Origin: a virus
Length of the DNA stretch: 64,000 bases
Reading direction: 5' to 3' (one strand)
Virus record (IMG/VR): IMGVR_UViG_3300042691_035162
Span: 1-64,000 of that record
Below the pieces are notes generated by a model. The model saw only the letters and a list, made by a program, of their open reading frames with translations, searched no databases and had not been told where the DNA came from. Below are positions 56,407 through 64,000 of the stretch, in pieces (the first letter of the stretch is position 1; every line of letters starts with the position of its first letter). A program made the translations under genes and the position numbers.

Positions 56407-57375
56407 TTACGAAACGTCAGCCATGGCAAACGTGCCAAACCAAAATGAACCACCGTTAACGGTGAAAAAAGTAAGTACATCAATATCGTTAGCGCCGGTA
56501 GATAGCGTTGGCGGTAAAGCATTTGAGTATTTTGCGTTGGTAAAGGTTGCGGTCCTGTTACCTACGCCGTCTTGTCTTAAGATTATCGTCACAGAGCGAG
56601 AAACTCCCGCAGGCGGGGGATTAGTAAAAGTAAACGTAACGTTATTACCGAGCGTTATATCAAAGATGTTTGACAGAGAAAGGTCTATGTCATACGTAGT
56701 CGTAGCAATAGACGCTGTTGTAACCTCTTCCGAGTAAGCCTTTAAACGGCCTGTGTATGTTGTACTGGTCAATGCGCCGGTGCCTGGAACATATGTTAGT
56801 CCAGCAGAATCACTAATCGTACCGCTAGCACCGACAATTGCCACCCGGCCAGAAGTCAGCGTTGATCCACGCAGGCCGGCCGCTGTGAGATTCGTTCCAT
56901 CAAAAGTCAAGTTTGCAGAGCCAGCCAAGGCTCCACTTGCGTTGTACTGAACCTGGGTGTTGGCACCACCGGCTGAAGCACCGACCTGCACAAAGTCTAA
57001 CCCATTCCATGCAACCAAAGCTTTACTCGCCACTGGAATGGTAACGCCTGTAGTCGCTGCCGCCTTAATTACAACCGCTGCATTGGACTCGTTAATTACA
57101 ATGTAGGCTTTTGACTTGTTTGGAGCAATAATGTTTCGGGTTACGCCAGGAGATCCGGTGGCGATTAAAATGGCGCATCGCGCTTGGTTCGCGGCCCCTA
57201 AACCCGTAGTAGTCAAAGTCCAGTCACCTGCCGAGACAGAGTCTGTTGCAACACCGGCAACGGAGTCTTCTACCAGTTGGGTAATGCTGTTGTTTACAAC
57301 CGAACCCCAGGTATTTGGTAACTCCCCGGTAGTTGGCAGTGCAAAGCCCAACAGAGTCGTATAGTTAGTCGCCAT
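56407..57375 (-). CDS. Tail fibre protein
   Basis: The 322-residue product starts NYTTLLGFALPTTGELPNTW and has GSVVNNSITQLVEDSVAGVA, a start common in phage tail fibres of aquatic podoviruses. The middle has GNTQ-type repeats (NTQVQYNASGALAGSANLTF), and the end is beta-rich (ITLGNNVTFTFTNPPPAGVS). This suggests an N-terminal attachment domain followed by a trimeric shaft. Receptor binding is probable. Confidence 0.75.
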   Translation of the reverse strand: MATNYTTLLGFALPTTGELPNTWGSVVNNSITQLVEDSVAGVATDSVSAGDWTLTTTGLGAANQARCAILIATGSPGVTRNIIAPNKSKAYIVINESNAAVVIKAAATTGVTIPVASKALVAWNGLDFVQVGASAGGANTQVQYNASGALAGSANLTFDGTNLTAAGLRGSTLTSGRVAIVGASGTISDSAGLTYVPGTGALTSTTYTGRLKAYSEEVTTASIATTTYDIDLSLSNIFDITLGNNVTFTFTNPPPAGVSRSVTIILRQDGVGNRTATFTNAKYSNALPPTLSTGANDIDVLTFFTVNGGSFWFGTFAMADVS

Positions 57376-57399
57376 ATTTTTTTCCTTTAAACCCTAACC

Positions 57400-58350
57400 T
57401 CAGTGAATAATCTCCGTCCAATCCGGGGTCTCTGAATCATCAACATCCGTCCAAATTGTTGGTGGTGTAGCAATAGGTGCCCAACCTGTGGTCTGAGCAT
57501 TATCCACAACAGCCCAAATCCCGGTCTGCGAATCGTTAACATCTACCCAATCTGGAACTTGCGGGTCAGGGACATCTCCCCATACTAGCACGTTGGATAT
57601 CGTAATAATAGCCTGCTGGCCTACAAGAACCGCCGTAGCGCCACCGGCCGCCGTAACGTCTCCCGAAGAGATAAACATCGGCTGGCCGTTGGGCCTTGCA
57701 TACGTCGTAATCTTTACGGCAACGCTGTTCAGGAATGATGCAATCTCTTCGCCAGTAAGTTGTGTATTGGCATCTGCCGAGGCGGCCAAAGAGGAGATTG
57801 CAGATACGAGTTGCTGCGTCGTCAACGTTGCCGTTGCGTTGGCCTTGGCCACCAAACTGCTTTGCAACATCTGCAGTTGTTCGCCAGTGATCGTTCCAGT
57901 GGCATTGGCCTTGGCAATAACAGAAGACAGGGCTGTCGCAAACTGTTCGCCGGTTATGGGGACGTTGGCCTTGGCGGATACAGCCAAATTCTCCTGCAGC
58001 GCACTTAGGGTTTGCCCTAATAGCCGGACAGCGATCGTTATCTTGATCGTGCCCGTGTAAATATTTAACAACTCGCCAGTTAGGGTAGTCGAAGCCTTGG
58101 CGTCAATCGAAACGCTGGAGAGGAAAGACTGGATCTGCTCGCCAGTTAAGCGGTACCCAGAATTAGTGGTGAATTGGCCAGTAGCGAAATTGGCCTCTTG
58201 ACCGAACAACTCAACGTACGACCCAGCGGCAGCATCGATCGGGATTTGGATTAGCGTTAGTTCTTGCCCCGTCAGGGTCGCGAGCGCGGGTACGCCTGTC
58301 TTCGGGATCGAAGCAAACGGGACGCGGGCGAATGGGGCGAAACCGAACAT
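57400..58350 (-). CDS. Repeat-rich fibre protein
   Basis: The 316-residue product has an N-terminal attachment segment (MFGFAPFARVPFASIPKTGV) followed by about eight repeats of about 25-30 residues around (I/L)TGEQ...(S)AKA.A, such as GTITGEQLQMLQSSLVAKAN. The C-terminal 70 residues have Trp-rich units (WVDVNDSQTGIWAVVDNAQT). The short N-terminus with FAPFARVPFA-type sequence is often seen in phage structural proteins of this kind. It is probably a fibre or tail-surface protein. Confidence 0.7.
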   Translation of the reverse strand: MFGFAPFARVPFASIPKTGVPALATLTGQELTLIQIPIDAAAGSYVELFGQEANFATGQFTTNSGYRLTGEQIQSFLSSVSIDAKASTTLTGELLNIYTGTIKITIAVRLLGQTLSALQENLAVSAKANVPITGEQFATALSSVIAKANATGTITGEQLQMLQSSLVAKANATATLTTQQLVSAISSLAASADANTQLTGEEIASFLNSVAVKITTYARPNGQPMFISSGDVTAAGGATAVLVGQQAIITISNVLVWGDVPDPQVPDWVDVNDSQTGIWAVVDNAQTTGWAPIATPPTIWTDVDDSETPDWTEIIH

Positions 58351-58368
58351 TACTTACCTAGCGCGTAA

Positions 58369-59052
58369 TTAGCCAACATTGACAGGAGCAGTTCCACGTG
58401 AAACCTCTGGAAAAAGACAATCTTCGATAAACCGTTTGACCTCTGCCTCATCCAGACCAAGTGCCGACATCACCTTAGGCGTATGCGGGTTCTTTTTCTG
58501 GTTTTGGCAGTACCAATCCTGGGCCTCGGTGAAATCCACCCCACACGAGACTTCCCCTACATTTTCCAAGTAATAGTCAAGGTTAGCAATCACTAACTGC
58601 AGTAATCTCGAAAGTTCCTCTTCATCGGAAATGTTGCCGGCAGCCACCATGGAATCGCTAAATATTGCTTTGGCCCAGTCCGGCAGTTGACGGACCTTGG
58701 ACCACGAGTTTTTACTGACACGGACCTTGAACCAATCCAGCATGGGGTGTGATTGAGCTACCGGGCTAAAGTCATGAAATGCCCCGGTCACCTTGTTTGG
58801 CCCGGCAATGATGTCAAACCCAAAGATAGGTGCCGGATCGTCGGTGTGGGGGAACACCGTTAGATGAAGCATGTACAACTTCTTGGTATCCCTGGCATCA
58901 ACAATATCCAGGTGTGCGCGGCGGAAATTAAGTCCGGTGTAGACATAATTAGGCCAAGAAAACTGGTGACCTTCGTCTAACGGGGTAAATCTAGCTATAC
59001 GAGCGTGGAGTTTTGTTTCTGCGGCTTCAAGTTGCTGGAATATCGTAGGCAT
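58369..59052 (-). CDS. pcyX: Ferredoxin-dependent bilin reductase (PcyX/PebS-like)
   Basis: The 227-residue product contains HLDIVDARDTKKLYMLHLTV, DPAPIFGFDIIAGPNKVTGA and FHDFSPV. This is the core of the HY2/FDBR family (FG.D...V.G...D.SP), where the Asp after FGx is the proton donor. The heme oxygenase gene directly upstream overlaps it by 26 bases, so heme to biliverdin to a reduced bilin is encoded in one unit. Phage enzymes PebS (cyanophages) and PcyX (found in marine phage sequence and thought to be from phages of heterotrophs) make phycoerythrobilin. The absence of cyanophage traits here points to PcyX; the gene name is an informed guess. Confidence 0.85.
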   Translation of the reverse strand: MPTIFQQLEAAETKLHARIARFTPLDEGHQFSWPNYVYTGLNFRRAHLDIVDARDTKKLYMLHLTVFPHTDDPAPIFGFDIIAGPNKVTGAFHDFSPVAQSHPMLDWFKVRVSKNSWSKVRQLPDWAKAIFSDSMVAAGNISDEEELSRLLQLVIANLDYYLENVGEVSCGVDFTEAQDWYCQNQKKNPHTPKVMSALGLDEAEVKRFIEDCLFPEVSRGTAPVNVG

Positions 59053-59560
59053 TGGCTAACTCGTCAAAAAGTTCAAGAACAAAGTCAAACGCCTTATTTG
59101 CTTCATCCCCAAGGTCGTCGGAAAGTTTACTCCGAACTCTGTTGATAAGTTCTGCCCTATCCTTAAATTCGTACATTCTGCCTTGGCTTGGGACAACCTT
59201 CTTTAACATTTGACCCCCATACATATCCCCAAAATGCCGGACGTAAATATGGGCCATTAGTTTTTCTGCTGGGACGTTATTTAAGTAAGAAACGTAATTA
59301 GAAGTAGCTTTTCTAAATCCGGGCTTCTCTCCAAGTTCTGTCAAGTCTTCCTGCATCAAATCAGCCCGTCGAATGTCTTCAATGCCAAACAACAAACCGT
59401 ATCTTTGAGCCAACGACTCTAGCCTAGAGTAGGCCACTAATTGGTTGAAAAGAAAATCCGCATAAATATTTTTGGGCATTTCCCCAGAGAACAAAAGCTT
59501 AACAAAGCGGTGGTTTTCCGCCTTGTCGTGCTTTTCTGCTATTTTGTCCCTAAGTGCCAT
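59027..59560 (-). CDS. hemO: Heme oxygenase
   Basis: The start MALRDKIAEKHDKAENHR at 59560 is chosen; the longer frame from 59644 lies in the upstream gene. The 177-residue product has KIAEKHDKAENHRF with the proximal His, as in cyanobacterial HO1 (KKSHTMAENT). The distal helix is HFGDMYGGQMLKK, matching GDLSGGQILKK of HO1. Length is slightly below the usual 210-240. It opens heme to biliverdin, iron and CO using reduced ferredoxin. It overlaps the bilin reductase and the carbamoyltransferase genes. Confidence 0.92.
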   Translation of the reverse strand: MALRDKIAEKHDKAENHRFVKLLFSGEMPKNIYADFLFNQLVAYSRLESLAQRYGLLFGIEDIRRADLMQEDLTELGEKPGFRKATSNYVSYLNNVPAEKLMAHIYVRHFGDMYGGQMLKKVVPSQGRMYEFKDRAELINRVRSKLSDDLGDEANKAFDFVLELFDELANAYDIPAT

Positions 59561-61352
59561 TTCTAATAGACAAAAGTTTCGAGTACTCTGGGAGATAAAG
59601 ATACTCAATATTTGACTGTTGCAATGTCCAAAGAGCGTCTTCAAGAGTTTCTACTAAGGGCTCGCCGCCTAAGTTAAAACTTGTGTTAAACACAATTGGT
59701 ACCCCGGTCTTTTCCTTGAACTTGCTTATAAACCGATAGTACAACGGGTTTTCATTCTCTGTAACTGTCTGGATTCGGCATGACCCGTCTACGTGAATGA
59801 TCGAAGGGATCTTTTCCTCCACGCCCGGGCGGCAGCTTACCGCGTACATCATGTGCGGACTTGCTTCCATGCCTTTTAGATCGAACCACTCGTGGACATC
59901 TTCCTTAAGAATAGAACCGGCAAACGGTCGGAAATACTCTCGGCGCTTTACCGTATTAACGTAGTCTTTCCCGTCCTTAAATCTTGGGTCAAATAAAATG
60001 GATCGGTTTCCAAGAGCCCTCGGTCCGTTCTCAGAACGTCCTTGAAACATCGCCACAATGTTTTTAGACGTCAGCATATCGACGATTTTTTCATCATTAG
60101 CATCTTCGACAGACGCTCCGTACTTGTCACAAAGATCTAGTATTTGCTGTTCTGTGTACTCATACTTGGGACCAAGGTAGATACTACTAGGCGCTTTTTT
60201 AGTCGACCCGGTTAGGTTGTGGTAAAACCACAAAGCAGCTCCTATAGCTGTCCCGCCGTCGTTTGATATTGGCTCAACATATAGTTTTATACCTAGTTCA
60301 TTTAACTTGTCTAAGTAAAAGTAGTTTGCTACACAGTTAAGGCCATACCCCCCAGCTAAAACTACGTTTTTCTTACCGGAAAGTTCAGATGCACGAATTA
60401 TTAGTTTTAAAACTTGCTCTTGGGTTTGAGTTTGCAGGGCATACGCTAAATCCCGCCTGTTTTGTAGTTGTGTTAAATCCTTAACGCTAACAGTAGGATC
60501 ATCCTTAAGCTCTGCAATAAGGTTTCTATTTACAAAGGCAGACCCAGGATACGTTGGTATTACTAGGTTTCGATCAACTAAATCAAATGGGAAGACGTCA
60601 GACACAGTATTGAATAACGGTGGGATAGCAGCATTTGGTTTTCCGTAAGGAAAAAGTCCCATTGTTTTACCGGCTTCAATACCCTGAAACCCACAGTACT
60701 CTGTTACTGCTTCGTATAGTTTTACAATGCCAGCCCTGTCCGTTATGTAGGCCTCTACGTCCTTTTCCTCTAGAAATGCATCCTTAGGAATAGTTACTTT
60801 ATCGCAAGGAACTATATCCCTACTTCCATAATGCTTATGGAGGGTGGAAAAATTATTTGGATAACTACAGTCATAAATTGTTTCGACCTCCCACAACATG
60901 GCAGGCATATTTCCAAAACTAACTTGTTTACAAGATCCTGCCCCGTCCACCACGACTGCCACAGCCTCATCAAAACCGCTTCTGTAAAACGCCATAGAGG
61001 CATGGATTTTGTGATGATGTTCTGCTAAATCAACTACTTGCGGATGGTTAAAGATGTCAGTTTTTCTATTGATCAGCCCAAGCTTACGAGCAAGCCCAAC
61101 ATAAACATTGTCGCCCGTGTAATCCACGTTTTGAGAAACTGCTTGCATGGTTTGGGTATGAGAAACAACAACATAATCTACCTTATCCGTGTAGTCCAAT
61201 ACCTTCATCATTGCAGCATATGGGCCGCCATCATATTTGTGACGGCTAAGCCTTTCTTCCTCAACAGAGAAAACAATTTCTCCATCTTTTAACAAACATG
61301 CCGCTGCATTATGGCCTCGGCTAATTCCAAGTATGTATCCAGTATTTGTCAT
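59550..61352 (-). CDS. Carbamoyltransferase (NodU/CmcH family)
   Basis: The 600-residue product has GYILGISRGHNAAACLLKDG and FSVEEERLSRHKYDGG in the N-terminal ASKHA-like domain, EHHHKIHASMAFYRSGFDEA with the metal-site histidines, AVVVDGAGS, and KNVVLAGGYGLNCVANYFYL. GRSENGPRALGNRSIL marks the C-terminal YrdC-like domain. Length is normal. Such enzymes transfer carbamoyl groups to sugars or to secondary metabolites and occur in T4-like and other marine phages. Next to a GT9 transferase it may modify a surface glycan or the phage fibre. It is coupled to its neighbours by 4- and 11-base overlaps. Confidence 0.9.
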   Translation of the reverse strand: MTNTGYILGISRGHNAAACLLKDGEIVFSVEEERLSRHKYDGGPYAAMMKVLDYTDKVDYVVVSHTQTMQAVSQNVDYTGDNVYVGLARKLGLINRKTDIFNHPQVVDLAEHHHKIHASMAFYRSGFDEAVAVVVDGAGSCKQVSFGNMPAMLWEVETIYDCSYPNNFSTLHKHYGSRDIVPCDKVTIPKDAFLEEKDVEAYITDRAGIVKLYEAVTEYCGFQGIEAGKTMGLFPYGKPNAAIPPLFNTVSDVFPFDLVDRNLVIPTYPGSAFVNRNLIAELKDDPTVSVKDLTQLQNRRDLAYALQTQTQEQVLKLIIRASELSGKKNVVLAGGYGLNCVANYFYLDKLNELGIKLYVEPISNDGGTAIGAALWFYHNLTGSTKKAPSSIYLGPKYEYTEQQILDLCDKYGASVEDANDEKIVDMLTSKNIVAMFQGRSENGPRALGNRSILFDPRFKDGKDYVNTVKRREYFRPFAGSILKEDVHEWFDLKGMEASPHMMYAVSCRPGVEEKIPSIIHVDGSCRIQTVTENENPLYYRFISKFKEKTGVPIVFNTSFNLGGEPLVETLEDALWTLQQSNIEYLYLPEYSKLLSIRNGT

Positions 61353-62338
61353 GATTTTTGGGGCTCACAGCAGGACTCGTTGTAGGAAAGGGCTTTTTTA
61401 ACTTGCTCTTGAAATTTATTTTTACCAAGAGTTGTACGCACCTGTTTTAATATGTCCTTAAAAACCTCGTCTGGGAGAATCATTAAGTCTTCATTGGATC
61501 GTTCCATAAACAAATCCTGCGAAATGCGCAGCGGGGAGTATGTTCTTTTCCCGAGTCCAATATCAAATATCTTAAAATTCGGATTTTGTGGGTAGCTAAT
61601 GTTCTCTGGAAACGTAGAACCAATAACCACTGTGGCAGGTTTATGCAAAGCATTAGCGTAATGCTGTCCCACGCTATCACATCCGATAAAGTAATCTGCC
61701 GCTTTAAAAATACCCATCCACTGGAGCAAATTAACGTTCTCAGGAATTACCGCCGGCATCGGCTTATCCGTTGGGATTTTAAACCCAGACATTAGTACTA
61801 TTGCGTAGTCTTTTCCAAGTTCTTCGACCAGCCGCATTAAATCCCTAACCTCAAAGCTTCTGCCGGAATCATCAGTAATAAAATTGCCGTCTAACTTAGC
61901 CGTGCTTCCAAAGGGCTGGAAAACTATTACTTTGTCTTTCTTTAGTTGAACTTTTACATTCATCAAAAAGTTATAGCCAAAAACTTGGTCTGCCTTTCCT
62001 ATGGACAAATTAAAAGGCTTTGTTTCCGGTACTTCTTTAAGTCCATTAACAAGCATATCAAAGGCCTGTATTAAGTTACATTTTTGGTTGTAATACTCTT
62101 TAAGGCGATACGGCTCTGGACTAACTATTTCACGAGAAATAATCTTGTCTGAAAATAAGTTTCTGTGATGGGCCGGGTAAACCCTATCCCTCAGAATATC
62201 ACTTGTTACAAACAACTCGGACCATGATTCGGCCACAACAATAGAGTCATCTTTGTTGTTCAAAAAATAGTGCTCTAGTCCTGGGATAGAACACAAGACT
62301 CTTCCTACTCCGCCGTTTATAAAAAATGCTTTACTCAT
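61349..62338 (-). CDS. Glycosyltransferase family 9-like protein
   Basis: The 329-residue product has FFINGGVGRVLCSIPGLEHY (Gly-rich N-terminal loop), VIVFQPFGSTAKLDGNF and KAADYFIGCDSVGQHYANAL with HKPATVVIGSTFPENISYP. The last segment is the GT9 (ADP-heptose:LPS heptosyltransferase) sugar-nucleotide site. It probably transfers sugar to a glycan or protein. It starts this short operon behind the terminator at 62378-62405 and is coupled to the carbamoyltransferase by ATGA. Confidence 0.78.
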   Translation of the reverse strand: MSKAFFINGGVGRVLCSIPGLEHYFLNNKDDSIVVAESWSELFVTSDILRDRVYPAHHRNLFSDKIISREIVSPEPYRLKEYYNQKCNLIQAFDMLVNGLKEVPETKPFNLSIGKADQVFGYNFLMNVKVQLKKDKVIVFQPFGSTAKLDGNFITDDSGRSFEVRDLMRLVEELGKDYAIVLMSGFKIPTDKPMPAVIPENVNLLQWMGIFKAADYFIGCDSVGQHYANALHKPATVVIGSTFPENISYPQNPNFKIFDIGLGKRTYSPLRISQDLFMERSNEDLMILPDEVFKDILKQVRTTLGKNKFQEQVKKALSYNESCCEPQKS

Positions 62339-62372
62339 ATTCCCTCTTCTTTCTGTGCTTTCTTTACTTTCT

Positions 62373-62405
62373 ATAAAAACGTAGGGCCGATATTGGCCCT
62401 ACGTT
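62373..62405 (-). terminator. Terminator after the Cys-rich fibre gene
   Basis: AACGTAGGGCC (62378-62388) and GGCCCTACGTT (62395-62405) form an 11-bp perfect stem with a 6-base loop; on the minus strand the stem is followed by TTTTATAG, with the T run starting in the stem. It lies 19 bases after the stop codon. Confidence 0.92.
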
Positions 62406-62423
62406 CTGTACTGTACCACAATT

Positions 62424-63473
62424 TTAACAATTCCAACTTACACAAATCATGCCCATACCTCCAGCATCACCATTACATGCGCCATAACCGCCGCAAATGT
62501 ACTTTCCGTATCCTCCTACCGCTGGAATTTGTTGATATCCGGCAGAGGCTTGAAAACAACATCCCCCAAAATCATAATAAATTGTACTGGCACTGAGGCA
62601 ACAGGTACAGTTTTCAAACCCGAACACAGGGGGAGAAATCTGATAGCTGGTATACAAACTTCCTGATCCAAGGAACATAGCGGGGTATATTCCAGGAAGT
62701 CCGTATATTTCCGTTACTCCACGGGTGTTACAGGAAGTACACCAAGTTGTATAACAATCAAAAATATGCGGGATGTTAATCCGATCGTTACCACTGTCCC
62801 AGCAAAAATTCCATCCGCTACACGAACTTGGGTTACATCCCTGATCTGTTGGGGGGCCACATTGGCTCATTGAGTTACCCGCGATAGAATTGCACCAATA
62901 CTGGTACTCAGGATTTGCTCCTTTTGCCAACAACGCAAAATTTGTGGTTGTAACAGAGTACACGCAGGTACACATGGAGTTATACCCTGGAGTAGTTTGA
63001 TCCGCATAACAGCAATAGGCACACCCGGAAATTAAGCAGAACTGCTCTCCAGGAGTGACGGTTACGTTAGCCATGACGTAAGACCCGGTCGGTCCCCAAG
63101 GAGATCCGCCGCAACAACATTGTCCGCTATTGCCTCCCCCATGCCCCCAAAGTTGGAATTGAACTTGTGTAACTCCAGCAGGAACGGTGAAAAGGCAGCT
63201 ATTCCCGCACCGGAAATATCCGGAGGTATCACAAACCTTAAATCCATTTGCCCTTGCTACGGTTAATGGGGTCAAGTATTTTTTCCAAGCAGAAACCATT
63301 GGAGGACACTGCGTGTTTATTGTCCTACCATAACAGTTGTACAGTGGGGCTAAGTTATTGTTTGAGTAATACGACACAGAGGTTGGAGCCCCTGGATTAG
63401 CGGAAACATATATGTAGTCCTGTAAAAGCCTCTGATTCTCTTTTACAGCAGCGTAAAGTAATACGTCACTCAT
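62424..63473 (-). CDS. Cys-rich adhesin-like fibre protein
   Basis: The 349-residue product contains 31 cysteines (about 9%), many in CC or CCC clusters (SGQCCCGGSPW, SGCAYCCYADQ, ENCTCCLSAST, GGCCFQASAG). The middle has LFTVPAGVTQVQFQLWGHGG, a segment of phage fibre glycine-rich domains in which GHGGG usually starts a Gly-rich sheet. The end is GMGMICVSWNC. Disulfide formation would need an oxidising place outside the cell, or the cysteines bind metal. A truncated paralogue is at 1-258. The N-terminal 90 residues probably attach to the virion. Confidence 0.75.
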   Translation of the reverse strand: MSDVLLYAAVKENQRLLQDYIYVSANPGAPTSVSYYSNNNLAPLYNCYGRTINTQCPPMVSAWKKYLTPLTVARANGFKVCDTSGYFRCGNSCLFTVPAGVTQVQFQLWGHGGGNSGQCCCGGSPWGPTGSYVMANVTVTPGEQFCLISGCAYCCYADQTTPGYNSMCTCVYSVTTTNFALLAKGANPEYQYWCNSIAGNSMSQCGPPTDQGCNPSSCSGWNFCWDSGNDRINIPHIFDCYTTWCTSCNTRGVTEIYGLPGIYPAMFLGSGSLYTSYQISPPVFGFENCTCCLSASTIYYDFGGCCFQASAGYQQIPAVGGYGKYICGGYGACNGDAGGMGMICVSWNC

Positions 63474-63482
63474 AATCTTCCC

Positions 63483-64000
63483 CTATCGAACGGACGGGTT
63501 TGGCAGTTGATTAAACAACTTAACTAGTACAACAGGAATTTTTGGTATTTCGTTACTGTCAACTGTCACATATTTCCATGGGTATGCCGTCTTAATCGTT
63601 TCAATATACGCATCAATGCTGTTTAAAAAAGAATCTATCTGGGTTTTATCAGCCGGCTCAAAATCATAAGTTTCTGCATACTTTTTAACATATGCCCTAC
63701 GATAAGCCGCCTCTTCAAAGTTCAGGTTTTTTGAATCTTTTACAAACGACTTCAAAACAACTTTTTCTGCCAAAACAAAGGCCTGATAAAAATCCGATAG
63801 TTTTGGATTAGTTATTTTTTTATAAATGGACCCGTCATGATTTAGTTCATCTTCAAACTCATACTCGTATTGAGCTAAGTTTTGAGTCAAAAGAATAACT
63901 GCAGCTATTTCCTCGTTTGACGCAGAAGATACGTTGATCTCTATTCTGTTACCGCCAACGGGTTCTTGTTCAGAGACACTTAGAACTTGTCCATCATCCG
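63483..64000 (-). CDS. Helical protein, N-terminus outside the window
   Basis: The frame is open to the right edge, so the gene is partial at its 5' end; a TTG at 63890 is inside it and not needed as start. The visible 172 residues have NEEIAAVILLTQNLAQYEYE, FYQAFVLAEKVVLKSFVKDS and YRRAYVKKYAETYDFEPADK. It is helical and acidic, ending IPKIPVVLVKLFNQLPNPSV. No family is recognised. It lies 9 bases before the Cys-rich fibre gene and may be its chaperone or a further tail component. Confidence 0.6.
   Translation of the reverse strand, partial: DDGQVLSVSEQEPVGGNRIEINVSSASNEEIAAVILLTQNLAQYEYEFEDELNHDGSIYKKITNPKLSDFYQAFVLAEKVVLKSFVKDSKNLNFEEAAYRRAYVKKYAETYDFEPADKTQIDSFLNSIDAYIETIKTAYPWKYVTVDSNEIPKIPVVLVKLFNQLPNPSVR

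Noticed and set aside
1-64000. Prophage or temperate module
   Set aside because: No integrase, excisionase or attachment site was found; the HTH regulator alone is not enough.

Overview
The window is one continuous piece of a tailed double-stranded DNA bacteriophage genome (Caudoviricetes). It has small and large terminase, portal, scaffold, Mu gpT-like major capsid protein, P22/SU10-like head-tail adaptors, several long ejection-type virion proteins, tail spike and fibres, and a GH24 lysozyme with a 3TM holin. No long tail tube or tape-measure gene is visible, so a short-tailed (podovirus-like) particle is most likely. There is no integrase, no rRNA and no intact tRNA. Many small proteins resemble families I know from uncultured aquatic phages. 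The GH24 endolysin, the 3TM holin and the LPS-type (GT9) glycosyltransferase suggest a Gram-negative, probably aquatic, non-cyanobacterial host. The host assignment is inference.

Layout. (1) Positions 1-19632, minus strand: structural genes read from the terminase at the right to the tail spike at the left (TerL, lysozyme-domain virion protein, portal, small basic proteins, GroES-like co-chaperonin, scaffold, capsid, adaptors, small structural proteins, tail spike, truncated Cys-rich fibre). (2) 19633-24096, minus: DUF932 and Cys-rich accessory genes, small unknown proteins, a PD-(D/E)XK endonuclease, TerS and an HTH regulator that starts from a near-consensus promoter. (3) 24097-24694: an AT-rich, repeat-rich control region without a convincing gene. 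(4) 24695-26490, plus: a virion-like repeat protein, tRNA-like scraps, an HNH endonuclease and an HslV/proteasome-like peptidase. (5) 26483-30437, minus: a Cas7/RAMP-like protein behind a 26-unit GGNNN array, then many tiny translationally coupled genes (membrane peptides, winged helix, Rap1a/Tai-like, RHH regulator). (6) 30540-37157, minus: the replication operon (family A polymerase, SF1 helicase, AEP-type primase, SSB-like protein), bounded by a good promoter and a good terminator. (7) 37231-39452, plus: a SNF2 helicase and a RecB/Cas4-like nuclease. (8) 39340-64000, minus: ejection proteins, tail proteins, the lysis cassette, two 2OG-Fe(II) hydroxylases beside a collagen-like fibre, more fibres, a bilin reductase with heme oxygenase, a carbamoyltransferase, a GT9 glycosyltransferase and a Cys-rich fibre.

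How it fits together. Regions 1-2 and 8 are both minus-strand late modules. If the genome is circular or circularly permuted they form one late block of about 49 kb running from 24096 through the window ends to 39340, and the early genes occupy the rest. The most unusual content is the heme oxygenase plus ferredoxin-dependent bilin reductase pair, the collagen-like fibre with adjacent prolyl-hydroxylase-like enzymes, the stand-alone Ntn peptidase, the GGNNN array, a candidate -1 frameshift that adds a membrane anchor to a small basic protein, and a set of basic head-region proteins that all end in cysteine.
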